64,000 bases of DNA from Parathielavia appendiculata (Eukaryota > Ascomycota > Sordariomycetes > Sordariales > Chaetomiaceae): contig NW_026944226.1 in the NCBI RefSeq assembly GCF_033297405.1, positions 569,538-633,537 on the forward strand. Reading direction: 5' to 3'. Below the pieces are notes generated by a model. That model saw only the letters and a program-made list of their open reading frames with translations, did not search any database and was not told where the DNA came from. Positions 11,753-23,075 of the stretch are shown here, in pieces (the first letter of the stretch is position 1; each line of letters starts with the position of its first letter). The position numbers were made by a program, and so were the translations under genes.

Positions 11753-14383
11753 GGAGAAGAATTGTGATACCCGAAACCAAGTTGCACAGAGGAACAGTAA
11801 TCCGTTGTTGGTCTGATCCTGGTGTCGAGCCCATTTACGTACTTCCAGGGCCAAGGGAGGATACCTCTAGGTAGGGATCTGTCTCAGGCTCGAAGAAGTA
11901 GATCACAACCTAGGCCATCTCTTTCCTCGACTTAAGGGGTATAACAAATACATCCAACACCCAAAGACGGAGCCACGCGACGGCGCACATTTTCCCTTCA
12001 TGGGCATCGCTTGTTTCCTTAATTTCACCCTAAGTATGAACCAGTGAGTACCCTCCCACACAGTCATCACTACGCCCCAGTCCACCTACCATTCTCACCC
12101 ACAACAAAACCCAGGCAAGAACAACACGTACGCGGCAAACTCTCCCAGCCGGCCTCTACAAGGCACTCTCCCCACCACAACAACCACGCAAGTCTCGACG
12201 TACGCCGCGAACGGTACAGTACCCGAAACACACACGCCCCGAGCTTACGCCAAGATGAAATTTGAGGAACAATTGCGCCACATCTGAGCTGACGATCGCG
12301 AGCGCGGCCCCGCCATTCGGCTAGCGGGGCCGAGCCAGCCAGCCCAGCCCAACCGCAAGACGGGCCCCTGGGATCGCAGGGAAGGGGGTATACGACATAG
12401 CCGACAGAGGAGGGCCGGAGAGATGGGGTGCCTGATTTCAGTAGCAAGGAGAGAGCTGCACTGCATGCTGCTTGTGGCGGAGCCGAGATTCTAAACTGGG
12501 TAAGGTGTTGAGGAAAGGGTGCTGGTAAGGGAGGTCATTCTAGGAGGACTTTGGGTTAATTGGTAGTAGCTGTGTGGTGGGGTGGTAGTGATAGTGGGGC
12601 TGGCGAAGCAGGGGAGAGGCGTAGTAGGATCAACAGCAAGGATGGGGAAGAGTATCGTCTGGGATACGAAGGATGGATCTGTAGGCGACGGAGTTTGTGT
12701 TTCGACTCTTGGGATGAGGCGATGCACGAAAAGGTCAGGTGCAAGTTTGGGGGATAACGTTGAGAGACATAAGCGAGGTACAAGGCGCGGGACATGGAGG
12801 AATGGACGGGGGAGGGTAAGCCAGTTGCAGAGAGAATAAAAGCCACCAAGGGACGAATGGCCATCTAGAGCAACCATAAAGCGAGTGAGTCTCTGGGGAT
12901 AAGCCGGTAAAGTTGTCACCCTACTGTTGGACCATGGAAGCGAGCCCATCACGTCTCCCATCCACCAGGCGATTCGGTGCGCACGGCCTTTATATACCGC
13001 TCGCACGATACGCAATTCCAGTCTCGCATGACAGCCGCTCCCATCTATTTGGCTGAGTTTGAGATGGTGTTCCGCCACTTTTGGGGGCCGGCCACCGCAA
13101 GCCAGCCGACCTCGCACGTTCGTTTCTCCCGCGGCATAAAACCCGCTCTGGTTCTCGTAGATAGCTACCTGCCTTGAGGTAAATTTTATTTGCTCAATTG
13201 ATCTGCTGTCGAGGTCAAGGGGAACTCTATTCGGCCTGTTATGCTGGAACCTGCTGTTCGGGCCGCTGCGATTGATGGAGGACAAATTTGTTGAACTCTC
13301 TTTCTGAGCTTACGTCTAACATTGAGCCCTGGTTGATGGGTACGTCAAGCCTCTCGCACAACGAAGTTCAGATCTCGGGTCTCAGGTCAGGCCGCATCAG
13401 GATCTCTCTGGTCAATCTGTCGGATCTGAAGGCTCGAAAGGTCCTTGATGTCCCAGATAAGGCATCGGCCAAGTGTCAATAGCCATACCAACATTAGGCT
13501 GCAATTGCGTGGGGTCCAACTGGCTGCCAAAGTTGGGGCCCAGAACTCTGAAGAGGCCGCCTGTCGAGTGATGGATGACACGGCCAGAGTCCAACGGCAA
13601 GCTTGAGCTTGCACCAGCACTGCACCTCACAGGGCTTATCGAATAGTTGCATTTCCGCTCGATTGCTTGCTAGTCCCACGTCAGTGGAATGCGATAGGGT
13701 TCGAGAGGGGAATCAGTTGTCCGTACGGAGGTACGGAGTATTCCATACTCAAGGGGAACTCGAAGGGGAAAGATCTCGGCTTGGGATGCCGAGTAGAGGA
13801 CAAGTGCGGATCTTACCGCAAGTGGGTATCGTCAACCAGATTTTCGAGATTTCGCACTCTATGTAAGATGATTGGTTGGAAAACAAGAAGCTGGCGCCAC
13901 TTGGCGCCCACAGTCCAGATATGTTAATTATCTTTGCCCCTAACGAGAGTCCAGGATCTGTCTGATCATAACGGCTTGGCTCGATCCAACCGCCAATTGT
14001 TTAACTTGATTCTCAAATGATGTCCGTTGGCCGTCAGAATGCTGACATGACATGTGAGGGAAAAGGAGTACGTAGGTTTAAAGTCTTGGCGCCCTGGCAT
14101 TGAATCCTTTCGCCGCCGTTCTCGTTCCCCAGTTCCCGCGCCCCTACATCGCCGGAAACAAACCCAATGTTGGACCCCGAGACAGCGACATGTTATTACC
14201 CGCTGCATCCCGCGAGAGGCCATAGAACAGCGACACGGCAAGCCCGGCAGTCGTCCTGACAAACTGACCGATGCAATAGCGCCGCCGAGCGCCTGTCGCG
14301 CGCGATTCCGACTTGTCGCTTGCCCGCCACATTACGCCCGAAACCTGGCCACAGGGCGACCCTGGGCCAGGTCGAGCGATCTA
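11753..14383. other. intergenic, no gene recognised
   Basis: Contains a pyrimidine-rich stretch and several open frames up to 264 codons on the minus strand (12491-13285). None begins with ATG or resembles a known protein. A GC hairpin (GGCCCCGC at 12306-12313 with GCGGGGCC at 12324-12331) and a TACGGAGTA motif at 13732-13740 are the only structured items. The last ~330 bases, open in the same frame as the downstream mannosyltransferase, are treated as its leader. Confidence 0.45.
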
Positions 14384-16177
14384 ATGCTGAGAAAATTCCT
14401 CTTCGGTGGGAAGCCGAGGGGGAGAGCGGCCATTCTCATGCTTCCTCTATTCACCACACTGCTCTACCTCCTCGTGCGCTCGCGCGTCTACGATCCCCCA
14501 CCCCGTGCGCCATACCATGTCGCGAGCAACATCCGCAACACCTCCAGCGACTGGTGGATCGAGTTTTTTATGCGCCTCGAGAATACTCGCGTAGTGGCGG
14601 CTCCCACCGAAATCAATGGCTCAGCGCCCAACGACAATTGGACGCCCGACACCTCCATCGTGCGCTCAGACCTCCTGGTGCTGAACGCAACCGACGAGGC
14701 CAAGTTTCGCGAGTCGCACGCGTCCTTCGTGCGCCAGCTCCCTCAGTTCGCCAGTCATCTTCCCTACGATGCCGGCACCACGGGCATCGTGTCGACAGCC
14801 GGCGCGCGCAACTTCGGGCAGGCCATCTCCATGGTGCTGATGGCGCGGCAGGCTGGCTCGCGCCTCCCGATACAGATCGTCGTCGACTCGAACTCGCCAT
14901 GGGTGGAATCGGTGTGCGCCGAGACACTCCCCCGCTACAACGCCTCTTGCCTCTTTCTGGAGGACCTGTGGGCGGGCTTACACCACCAGGTCGTGCCAAA
15001 GCTGCACCGCTTTCAGTGGAAGTTCATCTCCATCATAGCCTCGCCGTTCCAGAACGTGCTTTTCCTCGACGCCGATTCGCTGCCCGTGCGCAGTCCTGAC
15101 CATCTCTTCACGCGCGAGCCCTTCATCTCGGCCGGCTTCATCACCTGGCCCGACTATTGGGTGTCCCAGGTTGCGCCGGCGTTCTACAAGATCGCTGGTG
15201 ATATCAAGGTCCCGTCGATTGCCTCGCGCGCGAGCTCCGAGAGCGGCATCATGATATACGACAAGGCGCGCCACGCTGATACCCTCCTCCTGGCCGCCTA
15301 CTACAACTACAATGGGCCGGACCACTACTATTCCATGCTAAACCAACACGGTCCTGGGGAAGGGGACAAGGAGACGTTCTTCCAAGCTGCGCTGGTGTTG
15401 GACGCGCTGCGGAGGAAGGGGGTATACCGGCAGCCAACCGCATGGATGAAACAGGGCATCGGCCTGAAGAAGGGATACTGGGACGTCAAGACGATGCCCA
15501 AGTCGCACGGGCGGACTGTCAAGGGCAACTGGAGGGGCATGTTCATGCAGCAAATGGACCCGTCGGAGGACTACCGCACTGTCATGGCCGCCATCGAGAA
15601 GGCCAAGAATGACGAAGTTCATGACAAAGCCAACGACGAATCCGAGAGCAACCCCGCGGCCAGGGCGAGACGAAGCACCGCGCATTCAAGGCGGCAAAAG
15701 GTCTCCAAATTCGAGCATAAACCCAACGTCAAACAAAGACGAGCAGGACATAAGCCCGGCCCCAAACAAAATCAAGACGCCGGGGAGGACGAGACGGTTC
15801 CCAACGACAGCACCCTCACAGAGTCCCATATATCCCGCTTCCTCACCGACTCGGCCTTCCTCGACACGGCGGGTCGCCTGCCGCTCGAGCACGACCCCCA
15901 CCACTACATGTTCTTCCACCATAACGGCGTCAAGCCGGACCTGACGGCCGTGCTTGACGAAGCGGCAGAAGTCCTCGCAACTGACGAGGAGGAACACTAT
16001 GTGCGCATGTGGGGGGACCCGGGTTGGATCATCGACCGCTACGGCCGCGACATTGAAAAGGTGCTGTGGCACGATTCGATAGAGATATACTGCCAGGAGC
16101 AGCTGGCGCGCTTTGAGAGACTGCGCAAGGTATGCAAGAAGATGCGCGAGATTTACGAACAGGTGCATAATGCATAG
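14384..16177 (+). CDS. MNN2-family alpha-1,2-mannosyltransferase (GT71), Golgi type II membrane protein
   Basis: Glycosyltransferase likely adding alpha-1,2-mannose branches to cell-wall or secreted-protein glycans in the Golgi. Single exon of 597 aa. I chose ATG 14384 (MLRKFLFGG) because it is followed at once by a basic stretch and a signal anchor at about residues 14-32 (AAILMLPLFTTLLYLLV), the expected type II topology. The frame remains open upstream to a GTG at 14054, but that part has no ATG that would improve the protein. The lumenal domain has the family core: GARNFGQAISMVLMARQAG, SPFQNVLFLDADSLPV with the metal-binding D229-A-D231, then SSESGIMIYDKARH and GDKETFFQAAL. A Lys/Arg/Ser-rich low-complexity insertion lies at about residues 405-480. 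The assignment to MNN2/MNN5 rather than another GT71 subgroup is by resemblance only. Confidence 0.88.
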   Translation: MLRKFLFGGKPRGRAAILMLPLFTTLLYLLVRSRVYDPPPRAPYHVASNIRNTSSDWWIEFFMRLENTRVVAAPTEINGSAPNDNWTPDTSIVRSDLLVLNATDEAKFRESHASFVRQLPQFASHLPYDAGTTGIVSTAGARNFGQAISMVLMARQAGSRLPIQIVVDSNSPWVESVCAETLPRYNASCLFLEDLWAGLHHQVVPKLHRFQWKFISIIASPFQNVLFLDADSLPVRSPDHLFTREPFISAGFITWPDYWVSQVAPAFYKIAGDIKVPSIASRASSESGIMIYDKARHADTLLLAAYYNYNGPDHYYSMLNQHGPGEGDKETFFQAALVLDALRRKGVYRQPTAWMKQGIGLKKGYWDVKTMPKSHGRTVKGNWRGMFMQQMDPSEDYRTVMAAIEKAKNDEVHDKANDESESNPAARARRSTAHSRRQKVSKFEHKPNVKQRRAGHKPGPKQNQDAGEDETVPNDSTLTESHISRFLTDSAFLDTAGRLPLEHDPHHYMFFHHNGVKPDLTAVLDEAAEVLATDEEEHYVRMWGDPGWIIDRYGRDIEKVLWHDSIEIYCQEQLARFERLRKVCKKMREIYEQVHNA

Positions 16178-17115
16178 GGTGTATAGGCCAACAGGGGATA
16201 TTTCGCAGCGAATTTGATGACCATTTCTTTGTCAGATATTTCATGCCTTTTTTTTTTTTTTTTTGGGTTTCCAGCGAGCTTCCAGGAAATCGAAGGGACA
16301 GGATAAGCTCCCAGGGGTGTTATCATAGAGAGGCTGGCTGGTGTGGATAGCACTGTCTATACAAAGGATTTTCTGGGAAATTTGGCGCAAAGCTGGAGGC
16401 TTTTTCTACACTCTCCCTGATGGCAGGGGTGACAGGATACCTCTGATGCTCTTGGGTAAAGATTCGCGGATGTTTGCGTGTTATTAGACAAGGAAGTGGG
16501 GTGCTCGTATTGGTGGGGATCCAAAGCAGAAGAGAAGAATTGAAGGGCGCATTCTTCATCCCATCTTCCTCATCACGGCTCGCGGCGCAACCAAGGTACA
16601 GAACCAGCAACGGGGGCCAAGTGAAGGTCGGACAAGCTGAACTCTGCCTAATACCAGGTCCTTAAGGTATGTCAGCTTGAGACACACTCCGTCTTCCAGC
16701 AGACCTGGGGTGGCGCTCCTTCCCAGTTTTTGTTGCGCAACTTATTTCTGTCGCTGCCCTCTCATCAAGCTCCCATTTCCGCTCGTTTCCTCTTTTGGCC
16801 CTCCTTCCGCGTCGAGTGTGCATTGCCATGCTTGGACATGGTGCCATCTCGGGACACTCGGTGCATCGATGCCATCTGGCTCTTAGAGTACTTGTACTTG
16901 TACAGTCCGAGTCCTCGGATTGAAAAAGGTATGGGAGAAGTCAAAGTTCCTTTCATTTCGAGTAAGAAGGCCCATTTCAACTGATTACATCGCCTCCTTT
17001 AGAGGACCGCTCGTTTCGACCAACCTGAGCTGGCCTGCCTCGGCCTCCGCAGAGCGATGCACCATCGAATTCAGTTCAAGGTTCTATTCGACTCTCTCTG
17101 CTTTGCGTAGGAGCC
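16178..17115. other. intergenic: 3' flank of the mannosyltransferase and promoter of the dehydratase
   Basis: A run of 16 T occurs at 16249-16264 shortly after the mannosyltransferase stop. Short frames on both strands are unconvincing. The 200-400 bases before 17116 presumably hold the dehydratase promoter and leader. Confidence 0.5.
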
Positions 17116-18602
17116 ATGACCATTTCAAACCGGGCAGAGTCGCCGATCGGTCCTGTCAACGGTGAGTGTGTCTAGGAATCGTGCTCAAAACGGTCCATGG
17201 TGCTGAGCTCGATTGGTGCGTTCATATCCAGGCTTCCGCCACAGGAACAGCTTCTTCGAGGACTATGGCATCTGGAGAGAGGCCCCGGTGCTTATTGGCA
17301 CCACCAAGTTTGAGCCCCTGCCTGAAGTCAAGAACATCATGGTGACGGGGGGCGCGGGCTTCATGTATGTCGTCGGCGGCTTTGATACAGCATGACTCCT
17401 ACATGCCGAGTTACATAAAGTGACTGACTATGGCCAGAGCATGCTGGCTCGTCCGGCACCTCACGCTCACCTACCCGCACGCGTACAACATCATCTCGTT
17501 TGACAAGCTGGACTACTGCGCTTCCCTCAACAACACGCGCGTGCTCAACGACCGGCGCAACTTCACTTTCTACCAGGGCGACGTGACCAACCCGTCCGAG
17601 GTGCTTGCCTGCCTGGAGCGGCACAGCATCGACACCGTCTTCCACTTCGCGGCGCAGTCGCACGTCGACCTGAGCTTCGGCAATTCGTACACGTTCACGC
17701 ACACCAACGTGTACGGCACGCACGTGCTGCTCGAGAGCGCCAAGAAGGTCGGCACAGTCAACCGCTTCATCCACGTGTCGACCGACGAGGTGTACGGCGA
17801 GGTGGCACGGGGCGACGACGACCGGCTGGAGTCGAGCATCCTAGCCCCGACCAACCCCTACGCGGCCAGCAAGGCGGCGGCCGAGATGCTGGTCCACTCG
17901 TACCAAAAGAGCTTCAAGCTGCCCGCCATCATCGTGCGCAGCAACAACGTCTATGGCCCGCACCAGTACCCGGAGAAGATCATACCCAAATTCACCTGCC
18001 TCCTCGCGCGCAACAAGCCCGTCGTGCTACACGGCGACGGCTCGAACCAGCGGCGATACTTGTATGCGGCCGACGCCGCCGACGCCTTCGACACGATCCT
18101 GCACCGCGGCCAGCCGGGGCAGACCTACAACGTCGGCTCCGCCGACGAGATCAGCAACCTCGCACTGTGCAGGAAGCTGCTCGCCGAGATAGGCATCGCC
18201 CCTGTCACCGTCCCAAAAAGAAACAACGCGGACGGCGCCAGCACCACCACAGAAGAAGAAGAAGAGTTGTTCGCCCGCTGGGTCAAGTACACGCACGATA
18301 GGCCGTTCAACGACCAGCGTTATGCGATTGACTCGGGGAAACTGAAAAGGCTGGGCTGGGTGCAGAAGACCGGGTTTGAAGAGGGGTTGAGGGTCACGGT
18401 GGAATGGTATCGGCGGTTTGGAGAGAGGTGGTGGGGGGATATTGGGAAGGTGCTGAGCCCGTTTCCGGTGGTGACGGCGGCGGGGACCGTGGAGGGTGAC
18501 GAGGAGTTTGTGTGGGATCATCCGCCGCCGCCGAGGGAGCGGGATGGGAAATGGATGGGGAGGGAAGGGGGAAATGGGGAAGTGAATGGCAAAGGATGCT
18601 AG
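17116..18602 (+). CDS. nucleotide-sugar 4,6-dehydratase (RmlB-like, possible UDP-glucose 4,6-dehydratase)
   Basis: Short-chain dehydrogenase/reductase of the dTDP/UDP-glucose 4,6-dehydratase group. In fungi, close relatives make UDP-4-keto-6-deoxyglucose on the way to UDP-rhamnose. Three exons: 17116-17161, 17232-17364 and 17438-18602, giving 447 aa. Splicing of exon 2 to 3 reconstitutes the Rossmann motif GGAGFIACW (about 55-63); bacterial RmlB usually has GGAGFIGSH here. The catalytic signature STDEVYGE (T175-D176-E177) and the YxxxK motif NPYAASK (Y201, K205) are present, as are RSNNVYGPHQYPEK and the DGSNQRRYLYAADAADA segment. The ~45 N-terminal residues before the Rossmann fold are a fungal extension (GFRHRNSFFEDYGIW). 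The C-terminal tail past residue ~385 is Gly/Glu-rich and probably disordered. It is tandem with the mannosyltransferase. The precise sugar substrate is inferred. Confidence 0.88.
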
Positions 18603-21009
18603 GGCTGGAATTGGGGTGTCGACTGGCGTGAGATTCATGATGAGGAGAGGAGATGCAGGGGTGTTTCGAGGAGAGCGCCTTTGTGCGTGGAAATTGGCTA
18701 TGTTAAGGTGGGAGACACCGAATATTGGGAATAGGAGACTAAGTATCTTGCGCAAAGTTTCGATAGGGCGCCGTGCGTCCAGGTAAAACGCCCTAGTGTG
18801 CAAGGCACTGCATGTATTGTACACACATGGCTCGTACATTGGACGTCAGGCGACGTCCATTGACCCGACTGAGCGGTTGGTGGCGCTGATCAGACAAGCT
18901 TGTCAGGTGCGTTAGCTTGTCACCCTTGGGTTGACTGACGTGCTGCTGTTCCCAAGAAAATTGCTTGCTTGCATTTCTTTTCCACAGAGTGCATCCGTGC
19001 CTCCGATGTCACCGGAGCCGTCGGGGGATGGGGCAGTGGTTCTCAGGAGAGTGACCGCTTTGCCGGCTCTGGAAGCTGGGCAGCCTCTCTGAGCTTCTCT
19101 TGGTGTGGTCGGAAGTACGAGGTCCATTCCGTTGTGGAGTGAGTCGACTGTTGATGGATGACATCTTGGCTGCGCAGTTTGATCCCTCTGTACGGAGTCC
19201 ATGGTCGACAGAGTTCGGTACTGGGCCGGAACAAAGAGCTTTCATCCGCTTGGGTTCCGTTTCTCACCTTGCTCCACATTACCTGCATGCACAAGGAAAC
19301 ATCGATTGGGGAATCAGTCATGCGCTCTGGGCCCGGTTCCCAGCTCCGTAGGAAGGGTAGATTTTTGCTGGTTGACTGCGTTTGTCGTGGCAGTTCGCAG
19401 TTGGACACCCACGCCGGCAGCTCACCAATCCCGGGAATTCGGCCTCCCCAGCATTCACCGTACCCCTTCGAGGAGTGTCCGCCATTTCCGCCCCAATGGT
19501 CGGGGACGGGGCCATGCTCCACCGCAGCCAACGAATGCCATGACCGTCGTTCCCAAGCTGCTGGCTGACCACAGACAGCTTCCAGTGGCGCAGTGTTTGC
19601 GCTCGGCATTCCGTACCCACGCTGTCGGGTCGAGTCGACTCTGCTGGGCTTGACATGAGCCCGGCCCAGTTTATTATCACAGCCAACCACGGGACGGCTG
19701 TAATTAATCATCATCTCGAAGCGATTTCGAAGGCGTATCTCTTTTTTTTTTTCCAAGCCATTCTAGTCCTGGCCTCCCGCAGCCCCTCGGATTCTGGCTT
19801 TAGCCCATTGCAGTGGCTGCCCCGCTTTTTGTGGTCCAGAGCCTTTGTTTCTACCACGAATTGGTGAAGCGGCTTCGTTAGGTGCCGTGTTGGCGCCGTC
19901 TCACCGGTTTGAGGGGGTCAGCCACCCCGAGAGAAATCGGGGGTTTGGAAGACGAGAGCACTGATGAGCAGAGATATCATGCGCCGTACGCTCTCGGCAT
20001 CGCGCTCGCTGATGCAGGACTCGGCCTTTTTGTGTCACTGACTTGCTGTTTATGTCTGCCAGACAGTGCAGTGGTTTGTCATTTGGAACCCACTGCGAGG
20101 GATTTCGGCTCCCGCATTCTTGCATGCCATTCTCCGGTAGGTATCTTAGCAAGGGAGCTCCGATGTCTTCCAGCGCAACACGCCGGCGTCAATAATCGGA
20201 GTTCTGGTTCGGCCGAGAAGGCGGGCGACAGGTATAGTTGTGACAGACAACAGTGGGAAATGGTAGATACCAGACCAAAGGCGTGCGACTTGCCATGTGA
20301 GTTGCATTTCAGTTTCGGACTTTCGTTCATGTCGAGTTCAGGGTCACCAGCCGGGACGAAGTACTGTACGGATCCATACTTGGGGAAGGAGAGCCCCACC
20401 TCAGGTACCTCTTGGCGTCTCCGCAGGTCACGTACCTCCTGGACTGGTGGGGCTTTGGCAGCGGCCAAGAGCAGCCTGGAAGGTCCTCAAAGCAGCCCTG
20501 TCCTCTGTGCCCTGGCGCCGGCGCCGGCCACGCGCCGTCTAGCTGCTTTGTCGTTAGTCTGGGACGGCCTGCACTATTAATTGCGCGCCGAGCCAGAGCT
20601 CCTCCCGTTTGCTCCGTCGTGCACGTCCATCGGCTCTTCTCCCCTTCACATAGACAATGAGAAAGTGACGGATCCGGGCATTGGGATTAGGCCAGCGATC
20701 TAGGACGGCAACGATTCACGGAGCGGCCCCTGCGCCGATCTCCAACCACGCCCGCCTCGCCATCCTTGGCTTCAACTCCATTTTGAGGCGACAATCCCCG
20801 GCAGACTCACGACAGCGCGCTTCCTGGTCCGCGGCCAGAGCCTATCGACATCAGAACTCGATCGGCAGCATCACGGAAAACTTAAGCCTTACTCGCATGC
20901 ATTACCATCACTTCGGCTGAACAGAACGTCTGCGGATAGTCTAATGGGGAACAAGCGGCGCCCAACCGCCAATCCTAGAGTTATAGGGTGTCCGCCAGAA
21001 TAGGAAGCA
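18603..21009. other. intergenic, no gene recognised
   Basis: A 2.4 kb spacer with several overlapping frames of 60-237 codons on both strands; the longest (19043-19756, minus) starts with TTG and resembles nothing. A T-rich run lies at 19739-19752. The final few hundred bases should carry the promoter of the methyltransferase gene. Confidence 0.5.
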
Positions 21010-22418
21010 ATGGGCTCGGGGCAATCAGGGTACTGCTGCGCAATACGGGAGACACCATCGAGGGAACACTTACCCAACCGACCGCCATACGCAAACACAG
21101 ATCCCATCAAGGCCGACGATAGCTATATGTCTCCAGAGGTTCGTGCAATGCTAGCACAGGGGATTGAGGAAACAGGTTTAGAGGTGGACGAAGACGGCGA
21201 CGACGAGGCGGACACGGCAGCTGAGGGAGACGGTTACTCCCGGTCCGTCTACGCCATGAGCATGTATCCCCGCGGCCTGCCCACTCACCAGGTCGAGAGC
21301 CCATACGAAAACGGGCACGACTCGGCGACGATGTGAGCTTGCCTCTCCTACTGTCGTTGTGTTGAGATGGGAGAATACGCAGGTACTGACCGGCATCCAG
21401 TGACTCGGCTCGAACACTGTATGCCGAGGATTTCGATTTTGTCGTGGAACACGGGCGGCAATACTGCGGAGACTACTTCCTGCCCATCGACCAGACGGAG
21501 CAGACACGCCAATATGTCATCCACCAGGTCTTCCTGAAGGTCTTTGACCTCGAGCTGACCACGGTTCCGCTCGAGAACCCCCGCTACATTCTTGACATTG
21601 GCACCGGCATAGGGGAATGGGCTATCGGCATGGCCGAGAAGTACCCGCAGTGCGAAGTGTTCGGCACCGACATTGCGCCCATCCAGCCCACACACCAGGT
21701 TCCCTTCAACATTGAGTTCCACATCGAGAACGCCGAGGAGGAATGGATCCGCCCCGCAAACACGGTCGATCTGGTGCACTTCCGCAACATGGAAGGCGCC
21801 TTCTCCAAATGGCCCTTCGTCTACAGCCAAGCCTTCGCATGCCTCAAACCGGGCGGCTGGATTGAGGTGGTTGATTGGGAAGACTTGTTCGCCGACAGGA
21901 ACTACCTGTCCTTTTTCCCGGAGGGCTCGGCGCCGCGCATCCTGATCAACGCAGTGCTCGAGGCCGCGGCGCTTGCCGGCAAGCCGCACGACTCGCGGCA
22001 CCTCCTGGGTGGGGACATGCTGATGAAGGCGGGCTTCGTCGACGTGCAGGAGACGGTTTACGACCTGGGCATCGGGTCGCGCGAGAACAGCAGCTACGGC
22101 AAGTTCTGGCTCTTCTCCATCGTCACGGGCATCGAGGCCCTGTGCCTGCGCCTGCTGACAAAGTATCTGGGGTGGGACGCCGACGAGGTGCGCGACCTGT
22201 GCGACAAGGTGGCCCGCGAGACGAGGATGGTGGCCGACGACCCGGCGCGCGTCGACTCATTTGTGATTAAGCTGCGCGTCGTCGTCGCCAGAAAGCCGAC
22301 GGTGCCCGGGCAGTGGTCCGCCAGGACGCTGAATGAGAGTGCCGAGGTGACGGGGTACAATAGTGGGGATGAGAGCACCATTGGAGGGAGGACCATCCGG
22401 TCTGAGGAGACGGCATGA
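21010..22418 (+). CDS. LaeA-like SAM-dependent methyltransferase
   Basis: Class I methyltransferase of the large LaeA-like family of filamentous fungi. LaeA itself is a nuclear regulator of secondary metabolism; most paralogues are uncharacterised. Two exons: 21010-21332 and 21401-22418, joined by a 68 bp intron (GTGAGC to CAG), giving 446 aa. The N-terminal ~115 residues are acidic and low complexity (VDEDGDDEADTAAEGDG). The methyltransferase domain starts near YGEDF-type residues (LYAEDFDFVVEHGRQY) and contains motif I ILDIGTGIGEWAIGMA, motif II CEVFGTDIAP, and post-motifs VDLVHFRNMEGAF and CLKPGGWIEVVDWED. No biosynthetic cluster genes (PKS, NRPS, terpene synthase) lie within the window, so a link to a local cluster is not supported. 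Orthology to LaeA itself cannot be decided here. Confidence 0.88.
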
Positions 22419-23075
22419 AATGACGAATGAAGATTGGGTAAATACTGTGGCTTTTACTGCCCGCAGGGACGAATGGGGTCAGTGAGAAGGGGGTATTTGT
22501 CGAGGCTGAATGTGGGTGTAGGGGGGGGGGTGGGATTATTACACAATACAGCGGTTTGTGGCTGTTTTTGTCATTCTTTGGGCGTTGTAGATACCCGACT
22601 AGCTCTTCTGTGTACATAGATTACCTCGGGGTTGCATGACTGCTAGCTTTGGCCAGGGTAATGATGTTTATTCACCACTGACTCTTTAGAGAACCTACTT
22701 GAAAGCACCTCGCTTCAAGGTAACAGATGGTTGAAGACTGCAGTGAGTTGGAGTCGAGAGCTGCAGCCCATTCAAGGGGGGTCAGGGGTTTGTTCCGTTC
22801 GCAGCTGGCACCCGACTCCCGAGCGACTGTGAGGACCCAGCTTCAAGGAATGACGCACCATTGGAACCCACTGCAGCTTCCAGTCCTACTCCACTTTCAC
22901 CGTTTCAACCCGCAACTGCAGCCTGGAAGGTACGGAGTACCGGAACACCAACGATCAACCTAAGCTCCCGCCTCCGCGGTCCCGGAACCCGACTTGAGCA
23001 GCTATTAATCCGGGCGCATCACCAGCAACCAAACTCCCGCCATGCGCAGCGCTTGAACAGCTCAAACAGCACCCC
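22419..23075. other. intergenic between the methyltransferase gene and VPS18
   Basis: Contains a G-run at 22521-22530 and a TACGGAGTA motif at 22931-22939, about 140 bases before the VPS18 start. No gene is seen. It presumably holds the VPS18 promoter. Confidence 0.5.

Noticed and set aside
12306..12331. GC hairpin GGCCCCGC/GCGGGGCC as a terminator or RNA gene
   Set aside because: A short stem in GC-rich DNA with no T-run or conserved context; fungal Pol II genes do not use such terminators.
12491..13285. 264-codon minus-strand frame
   Set aside because: It starts with TTG, is low complexity and unlike known proteins; joined frames do not improve it.
14054..14383. N-terminal extension of the mannosyltransferase frame
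   Set aside because: The upstream part starts at GTG, is Arg/Pro-rich without domain features, and the signal anchor is correctly placed only from ATG 14384.
19043..19756. 237-codon minus-strand frame
   Set aside because: It starts with TTG inside a T-run, with no recognisable motif and overlapping frames of similar length.
21010..22418. Secondary-metabolite gene cluster around the LaeA-like gene
   Set aside because: Neighbours are a sugar dehydratase and VPS18; no backbone synthase, transporter or cluster regulator is present.
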